In this document: positions 7,978-14,683 of the stretch, one piece after another
Layout of the letters: every line of letters begins with the position of its first letter
How positions within the stretch are numbered: the first letter of the stretch is position 1
NCBI GenBank assembly: GCA_964631565.1
Contig: CAZVYJ010000036.1
Span: 1 to 28,959, forward strand
Direction of reading: 5' to 3'
DNA from: CAZVYJ01 sp964631565
GTDB lineage: Bacteria > Planctomycetota > Phycisphaerae > SM23-33
DNA: 28,959 bases
The notes under the pieces: model-generated
Databases searched by the model: none
Seen by the model: the letters and a program-made list of their open reading frames with translations, nothing else
Told to the model about the DNA's origin: nothing
Translations under genes and position numbers: made by a program

Positions 7978-9657
7978 ATGGCAGCCGATGACGAAAAAAA
8001 GAGCGATGAACTGCACACTATACGCGACACGGTCGAGAGTATCTGGGTGGCGATCGTTCTGGCGTTCGTCCTGCGCGCATTCATGGTTGAGGCGTTTGTA
8101 ATTCCCACCGGGTCGATGGCGCCGAGACTCATGGGCGAGCACTGGTATCTCAAATGCGACAAATGCGGGTATGAATATTCCTACGGCGTGCCCAAGCCGC
8201 AGCAGCAGGGGCTTACCTCATCGTCCAAGGACGCCTTCAGCGGCGCTTTCTGCCCGAACTGCACGCGGCAGTACCCGACAAAGAACAAGCGGGACCGCGA
8301 CAACGGCGACAGGGTTCTGGTGCTGAAGTACATTTACAATTTCCGCGAGCCGCGGCGATGGGATGTCATCGTCTTCGTCAATCCGCAGAGCAACAGGGAC
8401 AATTACATAAAGCGGCTGGTGGGCCTGCCGGGGGAGACTGTCGAAATCGTCCACGGCGATGTCTTCGTCAGCAAAAAGGGGCCTGGCGGGCCGTTTGAAG
8501 TCTGCCGAAAGCCGGACAAGGCTCAGGACGCGATGTGGCAGGTAGTCTACGACAACGACTATAGGCCAAGCACGGATTGGCTGGAAGATTCCCAGTGTGC
8601 ATGCCCCCAGTGGACGCCCGATGACGCCGAAAAGTGGCAGACTGCGGATAACGGCCGGGTCTTCGAATTTGACGGCAAGGGGCAGGGAACGCTTCGGCTG
8701 AAGACCAAAAACCCGGAATTCCAGCGGCAGGTGTTTTTGCCCCGCTACGGCTACAATCAGCAGGAAAACGGCACGAATCTTAACGTTCACACCGACATGT
8801 GCGGCGACCTGAGGCTTTCCGCCTCGTTCCAGCCGGCTGCCAAAGACTCATGCCTCGGCATGATGCTTACCAGCTTCGAGCATCGCTTCAAGGTCGAGAT
8901 TTCCGCCGGCGGAAAAGCGGTCTTGTGGTACTTCCGCGAGGGAGGCGAGCCAGTCGAATGGGACTCGGCCGATATCCCCGCCCTTGATACGAGCCGGCCT
9001 CACGACGTGGTCTTCACACATCTGGACCTTCAGGTAATGCTCAAGATTGACGGCAAGGTGATTCTGAAAAGCCCCGACGGCAAATATCCCGAAAATCACG
9101 ACAGCCTCAAAAGCAGGCTGCTGAGCGGCGAAAAGGTGCCGACCCCGCAGGTGGCGATTTTCGCAAAGGGTGGGCCGAGCCGTATCTGCCACGTAAAGCT
9201 TATGCGGGATGTGTACTACACGGTATCTCCGCTGCAGAAGCTCAACAGGGGTTCGCCGCTGCATGATTATGCAAGGGCTCCCGGGGTTATCAAAGACGAC
9301 GCCGACGACGGCTGGGGCGTCATAAACAGGCCGATTACACTGGAAGACTTTGATAACGATGATCTGGACGAGTTTTTCGTCCTCGGTGATAACAGCCCCT
9401 GCAGCCTCGACGGCAGAAGCTGGACCGAAGCGGCTCCGACATTGCGGCTGTGGTGCAGAAGGAAAGACGGCAAAGTCACTGAAATTCTGGACAAGTACGA
9501 GGAAGGGGCCGAGCCGCTCTACAAACTCGGCACCGTGCCCCGTTATTCGATAATAGGCCGGGCGCTGTTTGTATACTGGCCGGCGGGGTTCCGCCTGCCT
9601 CAATTGCCGCGCTTGCCGATTATACCGAATTTCGGTAGGATGCGGTTCATTCGCTGA
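7978..9657 (+). CDS. lepB: Signal peptidase I, oversized with inserted domains
   Basis: A 559-residue membrane serine/lysine protease that removes signal peptides from exported proteins. There is one membrane segment at about residues 21-41, then PTGSMAP with the catalytic Ser46. A four-cysteine zinc ribbon follows (C60, C63, C92, C95). Next is the general-base segment YIKRLVGLPGE with Lys145, and near the C-terminus box E as GDNSPCSLDG (about residues 470-479) and a final IIGRALFVYWP. Bacterial enzymes are usually 180-330 residues; the extra length is mostly residues 160-440 between the Lys motif and box E. That part includes a beta-rich stretch (about 255-405) resembling a LamG/concanavalin-like jelly roll (LRLSASFQPA, FKVEISAGGKAVLWYF, HDVVFTHLDLQVMLKIDGKVI). 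It may bind substrate or cell-surface glycan. The ATG at 7978 lacks a clear ribosome site. Confidence 0.9.
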   Translation: MAADDEKKSDELHTIRDTVESIWVAIVLAFVLRAFMVEAFVIPTGSMAPRLMGEHWYLKCDKCGYEYSYGVPKPQQQGLTSSSKDAFSGAFCPNCTRQYPTKNKRDRDNGDRVLVLKYIYNFREPRRWDVIVFVNPQSNRDNYIKRLVGLPGETVEIVHGDVFVSKKGPGGPFEVCRKPDKAQDAMWQVVYDNDYRPSTDWLEDSQCACPQWTPDDAEKWQTADNGRVFEFDGKGQGTLRLKTKNPEFQRQVFLPRYGYNQQENGTNLNVHTDMCGDLRLSASFQPAAKDSCLGMMLTSFEHRFKVEISAGGKAVLWYFREGGEPVEWDSADIPALDTSRPHDVVFTHLDLQVMLKIDGKVILKSPDGKYPENHDSLKSRLLSGEKVPTPQVAIFAKGGPSRICHVKLMRDVYYTVSPLQKLNRGSPLHDYARAPGVIKDDADDGWGVINRPITLEDFDNDDLDEFFVLGDNSPCSLDGRSWTEAAPTLRLWCRRKDGKVTEILDKYEEGAEPLYKLGTVPRYSIIGRALFVYWPAGFRLPQLPRLPIIPNFGRMRFIR

Positions 9658-9727
9658 AAAAAATGAGCAGAGACGGCCTTTTTTCCGGGCGATATTGAAT
9701 ATGGAAAAACAGCCATTATTGGCTGAG

Positions 9728-9736
9728 TTATACACA
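9728..9736 (+). promoter_or_regulatory. DnaA-box match
   Basis: TTATACACA matches the consensus TTATNCACA exactly. Role is unproven; such a 9-mer is expected about once by chance in a window of this size. Confidence 0.3.
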
Positions 9737-10002
9737 TTGTGCCTCTCCGACGGCCGAAACTGCTTCTAAGGCATGAAAATAGGCCATTCGTGCTGGCTGG
9801 CGCAATGTTGGCCGGCGGCGGTGAAAAGGCCTCCGTGGAAGGTTGTCGTCGTAAAGTCTTTGTCGCAACGCAGTTAAAGTTGCCAAATCGCATAAGGTCA
9901 GTCAGGCCGTTTCCTTGTGCTGGATATTGGCAGGTGTGAATTTGCATGATGGATTCGCAGCAAAAAGGCTTCTGTAGCGGTTTGAAATGGGTTTTGCACA
10001 AG

Positions 10003-10011
10003 TTATCCACA
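10003..10011 (+). promoter_or_regulatory. DnaA-box match overlapping a palindrome
   Basis: TTATCCACA is the strongest form of the DnaA-box consensus. It lies two bases after the near-match TTTTGCACA (9992-10000) and overlaps the palindrome CCACAAT-A-ATTGTGG at 10007-10021. The palindrome may alternatively be an operator for lptB. Confidence 0.35.
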
Positions 10012-10031
10012 ATAATTGTGGGAAGGCTGAA

Positions 10032-10793
10032 ATGATACTTCTTGAGGCCAGAAACCTGGTGAAAGTCTACAGCGGCAGGGCCGTTGTCGATCACGTGTCC
10101 ATTACCGTTAATCAGGGCGAAATCGTGGGTCTGCTGGGGCGAAACGGTGCCGGCAAGACCACTACCTTTCGTATGACAATCGGTATGATTACACCAAATG
10201 ATGGAACGGTTATTTTTGACGGCATGGACGTCACCAAAATGCCCATGTACAAGCGGGCCCGCCGCGGCATGGGATACCTCTCGCAGGAGCCGAGCATATT
10301 CCAGCGGCTGACCGTCAGCCAGAACCTCCTGGCCATCCTGGAAACCATGAACCTTACCAAGGCGGCACGGTTTGAGAAATGCGAGCAGCTCCTGGGGCAG
10401 TTCGGCCTGCTGCACGTCCGAAACCAGCTTGCCAAGACGCTTTCCGGCGGCGAGCGGCGAAAACTGGAAATCGCCCGGGCGCTTGTGACCAATCCCACGA
10501 TGATTCTTCTGGACGAGCCGTTCTCCGGCGTTGACCCTATCGCAGTCGAGGACCTTCAGAAGGAGATTATCGGCCTGAAGGACAGGGGCATAAGCATCCT
10601 GCTTACCGACCATAACGTCCGCGAGACGCTCGCCGTCACGGACAGGTCGTACATCATCGATAGCGGTAAGGTGCTTCGTGAGGGCCATCCGCGCGACCTG
10701 GTCAACGATCCGCTGGTCCGCAAGACCTATCTCGGCCATACGTTCAAGGGCGACGAGTTCGACAAGGGCCATACCCCCGAACATGTCATGTAG
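10032..10793 (+). CDS. lptB: LPS export ABC transporter ATPase LptB
   Basis: A 253-residue ABC ATPase that powers the LptFGC complex moving lipopolysaccharide from the inner membrane to the outer membrane. It has Walker A GRNGAGKTT at residues 36-44 (Lys42), the Q-loop in YLSQEPSIF, signature LSGGERRK beginning at residue 137, Walker B ILLDEPFSGVDP with Asp161/Glu162, and the H-loop His194 in LTDHNVRET. The YLSQE, FSGVDPIAV and DHNVRETL sequences are typical of LptB rather than other branched-chain-type ATPases. The start at 10032 is preferred over an upstream in-frame ATG at 9987 because GGAAGG precedes it and homology begins there. Its partners lptA/C/F/G are not in the window. Confidence 0.9.
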   Translation: MILLEARNLVKVYSGRAVVDHVSITVNQGEIVGLLGRNGAGKTTTFRMTIGMITPNDGTVIFDGMDVTKMPMYKRARRGMGYLSQEPSIFQRLTVSQNLLAILETMNLTKAARFEKCEQLLGQFGLLHVRNQLAKTLSGGERRKLEIARALVTNPTMILLDEPFSGVDPIAVEDLQKEIIGLKDRGISILLTDHNVRETLAVTDRSYIIDSGKVLREGHPRDLVNDPLVRKTYLGHTFKGDEFDKGHTPEHVM

Positions 10794-10885
10794 TCGGTTC
10801 TGTTTTTCGGATACGCAGCCTCCGGTGGCCCGGCCTCCGCATATTTCATTTCACACTCCGGGCATGCCGGATGTAATATCTCGCT

Positions 10886-11992
10886 ATGCCGCACGATGAA
10901 ATAGACCAATCCCGCATACAGGTTCGTCCGCTTGCCGAGCGAGAGAGTTTTTTAGACATCAGGCGGGTTGCCGTTTCACATGACGATGGTCCGCCTGCCG
11001 TTGATGGCACGCTAGCCGCCGCTATTGATTCGCTGGCCGTTCAGATCATCGCCGCCCGCAGAAGCGAGGCGTCGGTTATGCTCGCCTACGGAGCGCACCT
11101 TGTGAAAAACGGATGCTCGCCGCTTGTAAATGCACTCATCGCAGGCGGTTGGGTTACGCATCTGGCCACGCAGGGAGCGGGCGTCATCCACGACTGGGAA
11201 TTCGCCCATATGGGCAAATCCAGCGAATCGGTGCGAGACAATGCGCCAATCGGGCGATTCGGCACGTGGGACGAGACCGGTCGCAATATCAACCTCGCCG
11301 TCACCGCAGCCGCCGCCGATGGCCTCGGTTTCGGCGAGGGCATGGGGCGGTTCATTTCCACCGACGGCGTGACGCTGCCGGATGCGGACAAACTCGCCGC
11401 GGAAATATCCGCCGACCCGGCCGGGCCGTTTGCCGCGGCGAAGTGCGACCTGCTTGCGATGATGAAAAAACACGGCCTGAAGCCGGGCAGAGTCCATATT
11501 GAGCATCCGTATAAGCAATATTCCATACTGGCGGCGGCATATGATGCCGGCGTGGCGATGACTGTGCATCCGGGCATCGGTTACGACATTTTCACGAATC
11601 ATCCGATGTACTGCGGGGCGGCGATAGGCAGGGCGGCCGCCACCGACTTCCGCATCTTCGCTGCGTCCGTTACGAAACTCAGCGGCGGCGTTTACCTGTC
11701 CGTAGGCTCGGCCATCATGAGCCCGCAGGTTTTCGAGAAGGCGTTCAGCGTGGCCAACAATATCCGCGAAGGCCGGGGAGAGGGCTTCATCCGCGACCAC
11801 CACATCGCTGTCGTTGACATACAGGACGGCGGCGGCTGGAACTGGGCCGCGGGCGAACCGCCCAAAGGGCATCCGGCCTACTATCTGCGGTTCTGCAAGA
11901 GCTTCTACCGGATGGGCGGGAGGGTGAGCTACCTCTGCGGCGACAACCGGACCGTGCTGGCCAATCTGCTTGCCTGCCTGAAGTCGGCCTGA
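10886..11992 (+). CDS. Conserved hypothetical, deoxyhypusine-synthase-like superfamily
   Basis: A 368-residue cytoplasmic protein. Conserved-looking segments are VMLAYGAHLVKNGCSPLVNALIAGGWVTHLATQGAGVIHDWE near residues 65-110, MGKSSESV, a glycine-rich GLGFGEGMGRF, and IEHPYKQYSILAAAY. The GAGVIHDWE region resembles proteins I remember as unannotated or loosely annotated members of the DHS-like NAD/FAD-binding superfamily. The lysine-containing active-site segment of true deoxyhypusine synthase is not evident, so enzymatic identity should not be assumed. The ATG at 10886 has no clear ribosome site. The gene follows lptB by 92 bases on the same strand; a functional link is not obvious. Confidence 0.6.
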   Translation: MPHDEIDQSRIQVRPLAERESFLDIRRVAVSHDDGPPAVDGTLAAAIDSLAVQIIAARRSEASVMLAYGAHLVKNGCSPLVNALIAGGWVTHLATQGAGVIHDWEFAHMGKSSESVRDNAPIGRFGTWDETGRNINLAVTAAAADGLGFGEGMGRFISTDGVTLPDADKLAAEISADPAGPFAAAKCDLLAMMKKHGLKPGRVHIEHPYKQYSILAAAYDAGVAMTVHPGIGYDIFTNHPMYCGAAIGRAAATDFRIFAASVTKLSGGVYLSVGSAIMSPQVFEKAFSVANNIREGRGEGFIRDHHIAVVDIQDGGGWNWAAGEPPKGHPAYYLRFCKSFYRMGGRVSYLCGDNRTVLANLLACLKSA

Positions 11993-12153
11993 GTCAACGG
12001 AGGCTTTACGGCGGATTTGCCGTCATTCCGAGCGGCTGCAGTCTCGACAAGACCGCCCAATCCCGCTATTTTCTGCATATATGCTTTTTTCAAAAACAGG
12101 GCGGCCGCTAACGTTTGGGCCTCCATGGTGTCTATCTGAAAGGTGACAAGGTA
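11993..12153. other. Intergenic region before the sigma factor
   Basis: It contains the hairpin ACGGC-ggattt-GCCGT (12009-12024), a stretch beginning GTCATTCCGAGCGGC (12022-12036) that resembles a dispersed intergenic repeat seen in many bacteria, and the weak terminator-like palindrome GCATATATGC followed by six T (12075-12090). No gene is seen. Confidence 0.35.
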
Positions 12154-12735
12154 TTGCCACTGCAGCAGAACGATGACGGATCGCTGGTATTGGCCGCCCA
12201 GAAGGGCGAGCTTCATGCCTTCGAGCAGCTCGTCGAGCGGTACCAGAGGCAGGCGACGGCCATATCATATCGGCTGCTTAACAACCGAGATGACGCCATG
12301 GAAGTGACCCAGGATGCTTTTCTGAAGGCATATGAAAAGTTGGGGACGCTCAGCCAGCCCGAGAGGTTCGGCTCCTGGCTGCTGCGGATTGTCAGCAACC
12401 TGTCGCTTAACCGGCGAAGGTCGCGGGCGCTGAGGAAGACGGCCTCGCTTGACGCCGCTCCTCCGGACGACGAAGGACGCGGCGAACACGACAGGCCTGA
12501 CGCGAGAGCCGAGACACCGGAGGAGATCGCCACGGCGCGTGACATGAAAGAACGGATTGACGCAGCCATCGAGAAGCTGCCCGAAAAGCAGCGGATGGCG
12601 CTGGTGCTTTTCAGCATCGCGAAAATGCCGCAGAACGAAGTGGCCGAGGTGCTCGGCTGCAGCGTCGAGGCGGTGAAGTGGCACGTCTTCATGGCTCGTA
12701 AAAAACTGAAGGAAGAACTGGAAGAGTACCTCTAG
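12154..12735 (+). CDS. ECF-type RNA polymerase sigma factor
   Basis: A 193-residue sigma-70 family protein of the extracytoplasmic-function group. Sigma region 2 spans about residues 16-80 (AFEQLVERYQRQATAISYRLLNNRDDAMEVTQDAFLKAYEKL). A variable acidic linker follows. Region 4 begins near residue 135 (IDAAIEKLPEKQRMALVLFSIAKMPQNEVAEVLGCSVEAVKWHVFMARKKL). A TTG at 12154 is preferred, with GGTGA upstream and an N-terminus of usual length; a TTG at 12115 would add 13 residues, and no in-frame ATG exists before the domain. The two following genes, 38 and 55 bases apart, form an apparent operon: an anti-sigma factor and a secreted protein. Confidence 0.9.
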   Translation: MPLQQNDDGSLVLAAQKGELHAFEQLVERYQRQATAISYRLLNNRDDAMEVTQDAFLKAYEKLGTLSQPERFGSWLLRIVSNLSLNRRRSRALRKTASLDAAPPDDEGRGEHDRPDARAETPEEIATARDMKERIDAAIEKLPEKQRMALVLFSIAKMPQNEVAEVLGCSVEAVKWHVFMARKKLKEELEEYL

Positions 12736-12773
12736 GACGAATTTGCAAAACGGAAAACGCAGGAAGATTCAAA

Positions 12774-13349
12774 ATGAACGAAAAAGAACAACTCGATCTG
12801 GAATTCCGGATAAGCCAGTATCTCGACGGGCAACTTTCCGACCGTCAGGCCGCTGAGCTTGAAAAGCGGATTGCCGGCGACGAGAAGCTGGAGCGTCTGA
12901 TGGAGCAGTACGCCGCCGTCGTGTCGCACGTATCCGGCGAGCCGCTTGACGAAAGCAAGTTCGACTTCACCGAGCAGAAGGCCGGGATTATGCAGGCCGT
13001 CGAGCGGAAAATGCTGCTCGGCGGGCAGAAGCGCCGCCGCATAATAGTTCTGCGCCCGTTCGTCAGGATGGCCGCGGCCGCTGCGGTGCTGGTGGCCTCG
13101 TTCGTGGTGTTCTATCTGCTGCGGAGCTCACCGCCGCCGGCGGAAACCATCGAGGTCGCCATAGTCAGGCCGGAACCGCTGCCCACCGGCGAAATCGCCA
13201 TGGACATGAAGCTCGTGCCCATGGAATGGGACGAAGTGAACCTTGCGTCGAAGGAAGAAACAAAGCCCCTGAAAATTCCGGCCGGCACGGTCGTTGTTTC
13301 CTTCGGGTCGTCCGCCGAAACAACTACCGACTTGCTGTTGCCCATGTAA
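12774..13349 (+). CDS. Membrane-bound anti-sigma factor
   Basis: A 191-residue protein. The cytoplasmic N-terminus carries the anti-sigma helix pattern (LEFRISQYLDGQLSDRQAAELEKRIAGDEKLERLMEQY, residues 9-46). It is followed by a basic stop-transfer region (GGQKRRRIIVLRPF), one membrane helix at about residues 99-117, and a proline-rich periplasmic tail. No HxxxCxxC zinc motif is present, so it is not a ZAS-type factor. It probably holds the preceding ECF sigma at the membrane until an envelope signal releases it. This role is inferred from adjacency and architecture. The C-terminus has a short beta-like segment (IPAGTVVVSFGSS) whose role is unknown. Confidence 0.75.
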   Translation: MNEKEQLDLEFRISQYLDGQLSDRQAAELEKRIAGDEKLERLMEQYAAVVSHVSGEPLDESKFDFTEQKAGIMQAVERKMLLGGQKRRRIIVLRPFVRMAAAAAVLVASFVVFYLLRSSPPPAETIEVAIVRPEPLPTGEIAMDMKLVPMEWDEVNLASKEETKPLKIPAGTVVVSFGSSAETTTDLLLPM

Positions 13350-13404
13350 ACGATATTCTGTTTTTATAGTTTTTGAAAAGCTGCCAAAATGCAGGAGACA
13401 AAAA

Positions 13405-14547
13405 ATGAAACGGTTTCTCATAGCTAGCCTGGCCGTCGCCGTCGCAGCGTTTCTGCCGGCACTTGCAGCGGGGCAGGAGCCAGTCAGCCTGCAGCGCCTG
13501 CTGGACAGACCCGTAAGTGTCGAGGCATCAAGCATGCCGATAGGCAAGATATTCGAGAAGCTCCAGGCCGCAAGCGGCGTGGAGTTCATCATCGACCATG
13601 ACACGCTCGACGTGCTGCCTTACGGCGACCAGACGCGGCTGTCGGTCAAACTAAGGAACACCACGCTTCGCACGGCGCTCACGCCGATTCTCTCGGCCCA
13701 GGCCCTGCAGTGGGAAATCGAGGGCGAAAAGGTGCGGATTATTCCCACCGAGCCGCTGTATCGCATGTGCCGCCGCGCCACGTACGACGAACTTCTGCTG
13801 CTCGGCAAGATGCACACGGAACAAATTACGCCGGCTGAGGGCGAGGATGCCTTCCAGGCCATCAAGAACACGCTCAAGGTCAAAGACCTTGAAATACTTT
13901 TCCACGTCAAGGATGAGCAGGACGTGAAGGACAAGGCGTTTAAACGCGCCGCCGCTGCGCTGCCTGGCGCCGCCGTCGCGTATTTCGACAGGCTCTGCCA
14001 CGGCCAGGGCTGGACATGGTATCTCTCCGGCGACCGGATTGTCATCCGCGACAGGGTTTCCCAGCACAAGCGCCAGCTCGAAAAGCATATTTCGGTCAAG
14101 TACACGAACGCCGAGCTTGTGACCGTGCTGGCCGACCTCGCGCACGCCGCCCGCGTCAAGCTCACGATGAAGCCCGGCGTACTTCAGTATCTCTCCGAAG
14201 AAGTGAAGAACAACTTCAACCTCACGATGTCCGAGGCGTCGGTCGCCGAGGCGCTGGAAGTCATCAGCGGCGCGACGGGCCTGGTGTTCAAGCCCACCGA
14301 CGACGGCCTGCTCGTCGACGCATCGGAAGAGCTTGCGTCCAGGGGCGCACGCGACGGCAGCGGCCGCGCCCGCTCGCCGTTCTTCGTGAAGCTTTCGGTG
14401 CCGGGGCCGAACGGAACGGTTTATGAAGTTTTCCTTCGCTCCGACGAACTGCCAGAAGACGTTGAGAAGGCCATCGAGGCCGAGAAGCAGAAATTCATCG
14501 ACAGCGTCAGGAAGAACGTCGAGCCGCAGCCCGAAAAGACGGAATAG
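13405..14547 (+). CDS. Secreted protein with STN/secretin-N-like repeats
   Basis: A 380-residue protein with an N-terminal signal peptide (MKRFLIASLAVAVAAFLPALAAG, cleavage near residue 22). At least two repeats resemble the secretin/TonB short N-terminal (STN) fold. One is around residues 30-115 (VSVEASSMPIGKIFEKLQAASGVEFIID, then LRNTTLRTALTPILSAQALQWEIEGEKVRII). A second is around 230-320 (SVKYTNAELVTVLADLAHAARVKLTMKPGVL, then LTMSEASVAEALEVISGATGLVFKPTDDGLLV). No secretin pore domain follows. ATG 13405 has AGGAG eight bases upstream. It could be the periplasmic target or sensor of the sigma/anti-sigma pair; that is inference from operon position. Confidence 0.7.
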   Translation: MKRFLIASLAVAVAAFLPALAAGQEPVSLQRLLDRPVSVEASSMPIGKIFEKLQAASGVEFIIDHDTLDVLPYGDQTRLSVKLRNTTLRTALTPILSAQALQWEIEGEKVRIIPTEPLYRMCRRATYDELLLLGKMHTEQITPAEGEDAFQAIKNTLKVKDLEILFHVKDEQDVKDKAFKRAAAALPGAAVAYFDRLCHGQGWTWYLSGDRIVIRDRVSQHKRQLEKHISVKYTNAELVTVLADLAHAARVKLTMKPGVLQYLSEEVKNNFNLTMSEASVAEALEVISGATGLVFKPTDDGLLVDASEELASRGARDGSGRARSPFFVKLSVPGPNGTVYEVFLRSDELPEDVEKAIEAEKQKFIDSVRKNVEPQPEKTE

Positions 14548-14593
14548 TTTTTCCGGGAATCCGCCGGATTAACAGAACGATAAAACAGAACCG

Positions 14594-14666
14594 GGCGGTC
14601 CCTGAGGGATCGCCAAGTTCGTTTTTGAAGCTCTTTGCATGGCGGTCCCTCAGGGACCGCCATGCA
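14594..14666. repeat. Pair of REP-like hairpins with a shared core
   Basis: Two inverted repeats share the core GGCGGTCCCT-N-AGGGACCGCC. The first is 14594-14614 with one G-T wobble. The second is 14636-14666 with perfect 15-base arms. They lie between convergent genes. The repetition of a core in tandem resembles REP/BIME elements. Confidence 0.65.
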
Positions 14667-14677
14667 ATATTTTTTTG
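14636..14677 (+). terminator. Rho-independent terminator of the sigma operon
   Basis: A perfect 15-base-arm hairpin (14636-14650 / 14652-14666) is followed by ATATTTTTTT on the plus strand. It lies about 90 bases after the STN gene. On the minus strand there is no T-tract, so it should act mainly on plus-strand transcripts. Confidence 0.7.
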
Positions 14678-14683
14678 GTGTTT

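Larger units (their letters stand above)
9658..10031. other. Intergenic region lepB-lptB with DnaA-box-like sites
   Basis: No credible gene is present in these 374 bases; short ORFs on both strands look non-coding. The region holds two exact TTATNCACA matches (9728-9736 and 10003-10011), a one-mismatch copy TTTTGCACA at 9992-10000 directly beside the second, and a perfect palindrome CCACAAT-A-ATTGTGG at 10007-10021 about ten bases before the lptB start. Confidence 0.5.

Noticed and set aside
10881..10890. Deoxyhypusine synthase as a firm name for the 10886 gene
   Set aside because: The active-site lysine region was not identifiable, so only superfamily-level similarity is claimed.
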